From contig CAORJJ010000019.1 of NCBI GenBank assembly GCA_948517135.1, positions 9,818 through 29,453 of the forward strand: a DNA stretch of 19,636 nucleotides. Direction: 5' to 3'. Both the position numbers and the translations under genes were made by a program. Below the pieces are notes generated by a model. The model ran no database searches. It saw only the letters and a list, made by a program, of their open reading frames with translations, and had not been told where the DNA came from. This document shows positions 15,184 through 19,636 of the stretch, piece after piece; positions within the stretch are counted from its first letter, which is position 1, and every line of letters begins with the position of its first letter. Source of the stretch: an uncultured Clostridia bacterium. Lineage in GTDB: Bacteria; Bacillota; Clostridia; TANB77; CAG-508.

Positions 15184-16709
15184 CTACTGAAGAAATTGAA
15201 ACTTTAACATTTCTTTTTTCAAAAAATTGTTCATCGAAATCATACTTTAGTGAATATTTTACTAATATTTTTAAAAATCTAGGGATGGATGAAAAAACTA
15301 TAAAACAAGAAGAATTTAAATACTCTAATAATGTATTTAATATAACTAATAAAAATGAATTAAAGCATTTTGAAGAAATTAAAGAGTTAGTATGCGATAC
15401 TATATTAACTAATCCGAGTTTGGATGATGAGCAACTTACAACTTCAGTAGGCAAATATTTAGAAAAGTTTAAGAATTTATCTGAACTAGATAGAATGAAG
15501 TTTGCTTTATTAGAAAAATACTACAATATGGACTTAAAAGAAGCTGAGAATATTGTAAATAATTTTTCAGCTGATATAGACAATATATTAGTTAATGATG
15601 AGTATCAAACTAGTATAGTAGAACAAATTAAAGCTATTAAAAATATTTTTGAAAGCAATGATATTAATACTTTAAGACAAGTTGCTGAATTAGATATATT
15701 AGTAGAAACAGATTTATCATCAAGCACATATTTAACTGAACAAACTAAAGAAATGTTTGAACAAGTGTATAAAGAAAGCTTATATATACCTAAAGAAGAT
15801 AAAATAGGAAATACTACTTTTAATGAGAAAAATATTGAAATATTTGATGCTAATACTAACTTTTCAATGATTGTGAAAAGAGTACCTGCTAAAGAAAGCG
15901 ATTCTAAGGAAATTTGGAATAGTATGACAAAAGATGGAAATGACGGAAAAAAAGATTTAAGGTATTATACTTGTACATCATATATGACAGATGAAAACAT
16001 TTTGAAACGATATACTGATATGGATGTTGTACTTGGATTTGCGCAAGGTATGGAAAAATATTCTTTTGATGCTATCTATCCAGGTGATGCACATACACCA
16101 TTTTATGGAGGAGATTCAATCTATTATGGCTTAAACAGTTCCTATATGCTACCTTCTACATTAGAAACCAATACTGATAATAATTATAATGAAGTTGTAA
16201 TAAATACATTAGCAATTAATGAACAAGGAGAAATAACAAAATTACAGCCAGATTATGCTATTTATATAAAAGAACAAAGTGATATAGAAGATATAGATAG
16301 TGATCCATTATGGGAAAAAACAAAAAAAGTTGCAAGCGACTTTGGAATTCCAATTGTTATAGTAGACAAAAAAAGAATCAAAGAAAGTGAAAAAACCAAA
16401 ATATCTAGTATGTCAGATGAAATAAAAGGAGATAAAAGTAGCGATGATGTTCTAAAATTTGTAAAAAAAGTTGAACATTATACAAGTAGATATGGTAGAG
16501 AGGATATTTTAGAATATACTCCAGAAGATAGAATGGAGTTTTTAGCGAAATATATAGAGAGAAAAAGAATTAAAGAAAAAGAAAATACCTCAATTCCTAA
16601 TATGGATACTACTATTACTATGGAACAATTAGTTGATAATAGACAAACTATTTTAAGAAGGCAGGCTGAATTAAAAGATAAAAATATTATTACTGGAGAA
16701 GAAAGATGA
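15180..16709 (+). CDS. Large uncharacterised protein, probable continuation of the upstream ORF
   Basis: The frame is open from 15159 but has no ATG until 15285, which lacks a good binding site. AAGGAGA at 15169-15175 is well placed for a start at ATA 15180, where the upstream stop reads ATAA instead of the usual ATGA overlap. The alternative is entry by -1 frameshift. The product has about 509 residues, and a downstream start at 15285 would give 474. The N-terminal 200 residues are helical and acidic. The second half looks globular: TCTSYMTDENILKRYTDMDV, VLGFAQGMEKYSFDAIYPGD, NNYNEVVINTLAI, PDYAIYIKE and ASDFGIPIVIVDKK. The last suggests alternating strands and helices of a Rossmann-like or toxin-like domain, but I cannot assign it. 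The C-terminus is charged. No signal peptide is visible. Confidence 0.65.
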   Translation: MTTEEIETLTFLFSKNCSSKSYFSEYFTNIFKNLGMDEKTIKQEEFKYSNNVFNITNKNELKHFEEIKELVCDTILTNPSLDDEQLTTSVGKYLEKFKNLSELDRMKFALLEKYYNMDLKEAENIVNNFSADIDNILVNDEYQTSIVEQIKAIKNIFESNDINTLRQVAELDILVETDLSSSTYLTEQTKEMFEQVYKESLYIPKEDKIGNTTFNEKNIEIFDANTNFSMIVKRVPAKESDSKEIWNSMTKDGNDGKKDLRYYTCTSYMTDENILKRYTDMDVVLGFAQGMEKYSFDAIYPGDAHTPFYGGDSIYYGLNSSYMLPSTLETNTDNNYNEVVINTLAINEQGEITKLQPDYAIYIKEQSDIEDIDSDPLWEKTKKVASDFGIPIVIVDKKRIKESEKTKISSMSDEIKGDKSSDDVLKFVKKVEHYTSRYGREDILEYTPEDRMEFLAKYIERKRIKEKENTSIPNMDTTITMEQLVDNRQTILRRQAELKDKNIITGEER

Positions 16710-16846
16710 AAAAATTAAAAAATAATAAAATTATTGATTTAAAGAATAAAAATGAATATGAAAAAACTATTAAGCTTAGTGAAATATCAAAAGATATTAA
16801 TTTAATCTTTGGTAAAACTATTAAAAAGAAGGAAATAAAAAATTAA
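16706..16846 (+). CDS. Small ORF, 46 residues, Lys/Ile-rich
   Basis: The ATG overlaps the stop of the preceding gene (ATGA), with GGAGAA seven bases upstream, an arrangement typical of translationally coupled genes. The peptide (MKKLKNNKIIDLKNKNEYEK at the start, GKTIKKKEIKN at the end) is very basic and lysine-rich, in contrast to the acidic protein encoded before it. No transmembrane segment is visible. A terminator begins 16 bases after the stop. It could be a small partner of the large protein, or a detached C-terminal remnant of it. I do not recognise the sequence. Confidence 0.55.
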   Translation: MKKLKNNKIIDLKNKNEYEKTIKLSEISKDINLIFGKTIKKKEIKN

Positions 16847-16861
16847 TTAAAAAAATATTTA

Positions 16862-16900
16862 ATCAAAAGAGATGCATTTGTATTGCATCTTTTTGATTTT
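16862..16900 (+). terminator. Terminator, probably bidirectional, between the repeat operon and tRNA-Thr
   Basis: GATGCA (16871-16876) pairs with TGCATC (16884-16889), and the stem extends outward through A-T and G-T pairs with one bulge. T tracts occur on both strands, so it may end both the operon and the minus-strand tRNA transcript. Confidence 0.75.
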
Positions 16901-16946
16901 AAGATATATCAATATTTTATTTTATAGTATATGAATTATTTTCAAC

Positions 16947-17022
16947 TGGAGCTTACAGGGGGAATTGAACCCCCGACCTACAGGTTACGAATCTGTTGCT
17001 CTACCAACTGAGCTATGCAAGC
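16947..17022 (-). tRNA. tRNA-Thr (anticodon CGU), CCA encoded
   Basis: The minus strand reads GCTTGCA TA GCTC AGTTGGTA GAGC A, an anticodon loop TTCGTAA (anticodon CGU, codon ACG), variable AGGTC, T-arm GGGGG TTCAATT CCCCC, acceptor TGTAAGC, discriminator T, then CCA. The acceptor arm pairs fully with one G-T. The anticodon stem has an A-C mismatch at the base of the loop (positions 31-39). The length is 76 bases including the encoded CCA at 16947-16949. Confidence 0.95.
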
Positions 17023-17030
17023 ATGAAAAT

Positions 17031-17059
17031 ATTATATATATTAAAAGATAAAAAATCAA
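17031..17059 (-). promoter_or_regulatory. Promoter for tRNA-Thr
   Basis: On the minus strand TTGATT (17059-17054) and TATAAT (17036-17031) are 17 bases apart. The -10 ends only eight bases before the tRNA 5' end, implying a leader of at most a few bases. Confidence 0.65.
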
Positions 17060-17093
17060 GAAATTTTAAAATTATAATCAAATATCAATCAAC

Positions 17094-17122
17094 TTTACAT
17101 AAAATTTGGAAAGTGCTATAAT
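17094..17122 (+). promoter_or_regulatory. Extended -10 promoter of the 17174 gene
   Basis: TTTACA (17094-17099) and TATAAT (17117-17122) are 17 bases apart, with TGC directly before the -10 (TGnTATAAT). It diverges from the tRNA promoter. Confidence 0.75.
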
Positions 17123-17173
17123 ATAATAGTAAAGATTTATGAAACTAAAAAATAATTTTTTTGGAGGGTGAGT

Positions 17174-18181
17174 ATGCATAAGAATGAATATCAGCAAATG
17201 TGGGTTGACTTTGATGTATATGCAGATTTCAGAGAGGTTAACCGGAAATTAAAAACTTCATATAGTAGAGAAATTAAGATTATAAAATCTGCACCGATTT
17301 TTTTTGCTCCAGAAGACGATCAATCCATCGATTGCGATTACCTTGAATATGATTTAAGGCTTTGTCTAATGAGATTGGAAGATTGGATAGCCAAAAAGCG
17401 CCTCAGATATTATGTTTTTCTAAATAACGGCTTAAAAAGATATAATGATTTTATAAGTCAGTTGAATGCGTATGATCTAGTGTTGTATGACATTTCGTAT
17501 CCAATCTTCGAAGAATTTGATAGTGAAAAAGAGGCTACTCAATTTTATGAAAAAGTAGAGGCCTTACTTCATGAAATAAGGATGACGGAATCCATATGCA
17601 AAAGATTCAATAGTAGAATTTATCAATATTCTCACAAGTATGTTTCTTCTGAAATAACAAGAACTACTTTTGAAAAAACAATATATTCATTTAACAAATC
17701 CCAAAAACTTCTTATTTTTCTTCAAAAGATTGATAATCAATATGAAGAATATGCCATTCTTGTAAATAGAAAAATGGTAATTCAATTTGACAATATTAAA
17801 GATAGGGACGCGTGCTGGGAATATATTACAAGTTTTTACGAAAAGTTTGAAGAAAAAAATATTCGTGGAATGTCTACTCAACTGTTTCTAAATGATTTTA
17901 TTTCAGAACTTGTAGCAAATGCAGATACTGTATCAAAATTTGAAAAAATAGAAGGTAAAGCCAGCTTGCTGCAATGTAAATTTAATGGATATAATATCAG
18001 ATTCAGGTTAGCATCCAGAAATGGGCGTTACTGGAGTAACAGTTTTGAATTTGAAATTTGGAAATTTGAGGACTTAAAGATGGTCTTCAGGCAAGAAAGA
18101 TTTAGAATCGAGTATTTAAAAAATCTGTTACAGGAACAGTTTTCGGATGAAGAGTTTATGCAGAAATATTTTAATTGTTAA
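17174..18181 (+). CDS. Hypothetical protein, atypical codon use
   Basis: I do not recognise this protein of about 335 residues. It is rich in aromatic residues and charged helices (for example YLEYDLRLCLMRLEDWIAKK near 57-76, and KVEALLHEIRMTESICKRFN near 126-145). It ends with a beta-rich section (LLQCKFNGYNIRFRLASRNG, then FEFEIWKFEDLKMVFRQERF). No signal peptide, transmembrane helix or catalytic motif stands out. ATG 17174 has GGAGG at 17163-17167, six bases away; the in-frame GTG at 17168 overlaps that site and is less likely. Codons such as CGC, CTC, CGG and GCG and a higher local GC set it apart from most of the window, as for the gene at 13305. It has its own promoter and terminator, so it looks like a separately acquired unit. 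Confidence 0.75.
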   Translation: MHKNEYQQMWVDFDVYADFREVNRKLKTSYSREIKIIKSAPIFFAPEDDQSIDCDYLEYDLRLCLMRLEDWIAKKRLRYYVFLNNGLKRYNDFISQLNAYDLVLYDISYPIFEEFDSEKEATQFYEKVEALLHEIRMTESICKRFNSRIYQYSHKYVSSEITRTTFEKTIYSFNKSQKLLIFLQKIDNQYEEYAILVNRKMVIQFDNIKDRDACWEYITSFYEKFEEKNIRGMSTQLFLNDFISELVANADTVSKFEKIEGKASLLQCKFNGYNIRFRLASRNGRYWSNSFEFEIWKFEDLKMVFRQERFRIEYLKNLLQEQFSDEEFMQKYFNC

Positions 18182-18183
18182 TT

Positions 18184-18233
18184 AAAGCAGAAGCCATGTT
18201 GCAGTAATTTTGCAATGTGGTTTTTTGCTTTTA
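18184..18233 (+). terminator. Long terminator hairpin after the 17174 gene
   Basis: CCATGTTGCA (18194-18203) pairs with TGCAATGTGG (18211-18220) with two G-T pairs. The stem continues outward into A- and G-rich against T-rich sequence. It ends in a T-rich tract. Confidence 0.85.
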
Positions 18234-18255
18234 TAAATAATAACTTGTTTTATTG

Positions 18256-18284
18256 TTGAAATTTAAGTATCATACATATATAAT
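18256..18284 (+). promoter_or_regulatory. Promoter of the CYTH gene
   Basis: TTGAAA (18256-18261) and TATAAT (18279-18284) are 17 bases apart, about 30 bases before the start codon. Confidence 0.75.
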
Positions 18285-18315
18285 AAAAATGAAAAAATCG
18301 TTATAGGAGGAAAAT

Positions 18316-18882
18316 ATGCATACAGAATATGAAGTAAGAGTTTTAGATATAAATAGAGAAAATTTAATAAAAAAATTAGAAAGTTTGGGAGCAACAAAAA
18401 TTGCAGATTTTGAATATAAAAGAAGAGTTTTCAATTTTAATCCTCCAACAGATAATAAATGGATTCGATTAAGAACAGATGGAAATAAAACAACTTTAAC
18501 AATTAAAAAATTGGAGAGTCTAAATATAGATGGAACAAAAGAAATGGAGATTGAAGTATCAGACTTTGATGAAACTAATAATATATTAGAAGAACTAGGA
18601 TACAAAGCACATACATATCAACAAAATAAAAGAACAAGATATGTTTTAAATGATGTCGAACTTGATATAGATACTTGGCCATATATTCCAACATATCTTG
18701 AAATAGAAGGAAAAGATGAAAAAGCTGTTAAAGATATGATAAAGCTATTAGAAGTAGATGAATCAAAAGTTACATCAATAGATGTACAAAGTGTATTTAA
18801 AGAATTTTATAAAATAGACATAAAAGAAGCACCAATTGTAAGTTTTGATGTACCATTAGACAAAAAATATTATTTAAAGTAA
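18316..18882 (+). CDS. CYTH domain protein (class IV adenylate cyclase / triphosphatase-like)
   Basis: The 188-residue protein is of the CYTH (CyaB-thiamine triphosphatase) superfamily, whose members act on triphosphate substrates inside a beta-barrel tunnel. The family ExExK signature is present as EYEVR (4-8, with Arg for Lys). Further barrel strands are KWIRLRTDG (48-56), KTTLTIKK (58-65), KEMEIEVSDF (75-84), KRTRYVLNDVELDIDTWP (105-122) and TYLEIEG (126-132). Acidic and basic residues alternate in them, as expected for metal and phosphate binding. It is often annotated CyaB-like or 'class IV adenylate cyclase', but inorganic or thiamine triphosphatase activity is equally possible in bacteria. 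AGGAGG precedes the ATG. The membrane protein gene follows directly. Confidence 0.88.
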   Translation: MHTEYEVRVLDINRENLIKKLESLGATKIADFEYKRRVFNFNPPTDNKWIRLRTDGNKTTLTIKKLESLNIDGTKEMEIEVSDFDETNNILEELGYKAHTYQQNKRTRYVLNDVELDIDTWPYIPTYLEIEGKDEKAVKDMIKLLEVDESKVTSIDVQSVFKEFYKIDIKEAPIVSFDVPLDKKYYLK

Positions 18883-18894
18883 ATGGAGAAAAAT

Positions 18895-19497
18895 ATGAAA
18901 AGTTTTAGTGATATAGAAATAAAGCCAATAACTTTTATAATTGGGTTATTATATGTAGTAGGTCTTGGAGTTATATATTATTTACTTTTTCACAAACATC
19001 ATAAAAGAAATAAAATTGATTTTAGTGAATTAATAAGTTTAATTACAAGATTTTACACAAGGACAACAATTGCAGTTGTATTAATACTAGTAGGTGGATA
19101 TAGCATAATTATGGCAAATGATTATCGAGAAGATAGAACAGAAGTTATATCAAATATTATTTTTGGAATTGCTATAATTAGTGCTACAATAATAAATTAT
19201 ATATTTTATTTAAAAGAATCTTTGAGAGATCCTAACCCAGAAGTAAGAGAACAAAACAAGAAGGCTACAATTAGAATTGGAGAAATTTTGGAAGTTATTA
19301 TATTTTCAATATTTATTTTAATGCCAATTTGGTGTATACCACATTTTATAAGTCTAGTTCCCAAGAAAGAAGAATTAATAAAAGAATTGATTATTGTATT
19401 TGCAATTTCATTTGCATCGTTGTTTTTAATGTATGCCTTAAATCCATTAGATATAAAAGGAAAATTAAAAAAATTGGATTCTAAAAAATTGAAATAA
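18895..19497 (+). CDS. Multi-pass membrane protein, unknown
   Basis: The 200-residue protein has about five hydrophobic helices (near 12-31, 58-74, 86-105, 129-150 and 165-182) and a basic C-terminus (KGKLKKLDSKKLK). I do not recognise a family. ATG 18895 is preceded by GGAGA (18885-18889) at a proper distance. The in-frame ATG at 18883 directly follows the upstream stop, has no binding site and would add four residues. It is probably cotranscribed with the CYTH gene. No clear terminator follows. The last 139 bases of the window contain no ORF I can support. Confidence 0.7.
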   Translation: MKSFSDIEIKPITFIIGLLYVVGLGVIYYLLFHKHHKRNKIDFSELISLITRFYTRTTIAVVLILVGGYSIIMANDYREDRTEVISNIIFGIAIISATIINYIFYLKESLRDPNPEVREQNKKATIRIGEILEVIIFSIFILMPIWCIPHFISLVPKKEELIKELIIVFAISFASLFLMYALNPLDIKGKLKKLDSKKLK

Positions 19498-19636
19498 ATT
19501 ATTATTTGAGTGAGCAATTTTCATTTATACTATATATTTTGATAATATATTTTCTTCATTCAAAGTTCTTGGTAATCCGCTATATTTTAAAGTAGAATTA
19601 AATTTTTAAAGAAAGCAGCGCCCTCAAAACAAGTTT

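Noticed and set aside
15285..15287. ATG 15285 as the definite start of the large protein
   Set aside because: There is no convincing binding site before it, while the frame is open upstream with coding-like sequence and an AAGGAGA site at 15169; kept only as an alternative.
16947..17022. tRNA-Thr as an integration site with flanking att repeats
   Set aside because: I found no second copy of the tRNA 3' end within the window and no integrase gene.
18270..18605. Minus-strand frame of 111 codons opposite the CYTH gene
   Set aside because: It is antisense to a gene with clear CYTH motifs and has no start signal.
19520..19600. Short minus-strand open stretch (SGLPRTLNEENILSKYIV before a stop) near the window end
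   Set aside because: It is interrupted by a stop within about 30 codons and has no start inside the window; it may be a remnant but cannot be supported.

Overview
The window is strongly AT-rich, roughly 28-30% GC by eye. It has AGA-dominated arginine codons, strong AGGAGG-type ribosome binding sites and short TTGNNN-17-TATAAT promoters. That pattern, together with the gene families present, points to a low-GC Firmicute, most likely an uncultured gut-type clostridial lineage. No rRNA, insertion sequence, phage gene or CRISPR array is visible. Every protein gene is on the plus strand; only a tRNA is on the minus strand.

Region 1 (1-7100) holds envelope and housekeeping genes: a membrane-anchored phosphodiester glycosidase-domain protein, a VanW/PG-binding membrane protein, TrmB (tRNA m7G46 methyltransferase), and a three-gene ABC-2 exporter with an auxiliary subunit laid out like GldA/GldF/GldG. 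Region 2 (7100-10210) is a two-gene unit. Its first gene is a GNAT-fold-like protein. Its second is a GshF-like ATP-grasp ligase whose N-terminal half still aligns with the start of glutamate-cysteine ligase but has lost key acidic residues and much of the domain. Region 3 (10210-10500) is a compact autonomous small gene: palindrome, promoter, 38-codon ORF containing nested hairpins, and a terminator overlapping its stop codon. Region 4 (10600-13240) is purA-purB, the two enzymes that convert IMP to AMP (PurB also acts earlier in the pathway).

Region 5 (13230-18235) is accessory in character. Two solitary genes of unknown function (13305-13760 and 17174-18181) have visibly higher-GC codon use, extended -10 promoters and their own terminators, and look acquired. 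Between them lies a long reading unit (13950-16709) split by two frame changes, followed by a 46-codon ORF, a terminator and tRNA-Thr(CGU). The second frame change falls on a canonical A AAA AAG heptamer, four codons before a stop, and a -1 slip there gives an uninterrupted continuation. Programmed frameshifting, gene decay and homopolymer sequencing error are all possible.

Region 6 (18240-19500) has a CYTH-domain protein followed by a small multi-pass membrane protein. The most promising leads for something undescribed are the degenerate GshF-like ligase with its GNAT-like partner, the frameshifted repeat protein, and the 38-codon gene or RNA before purA.
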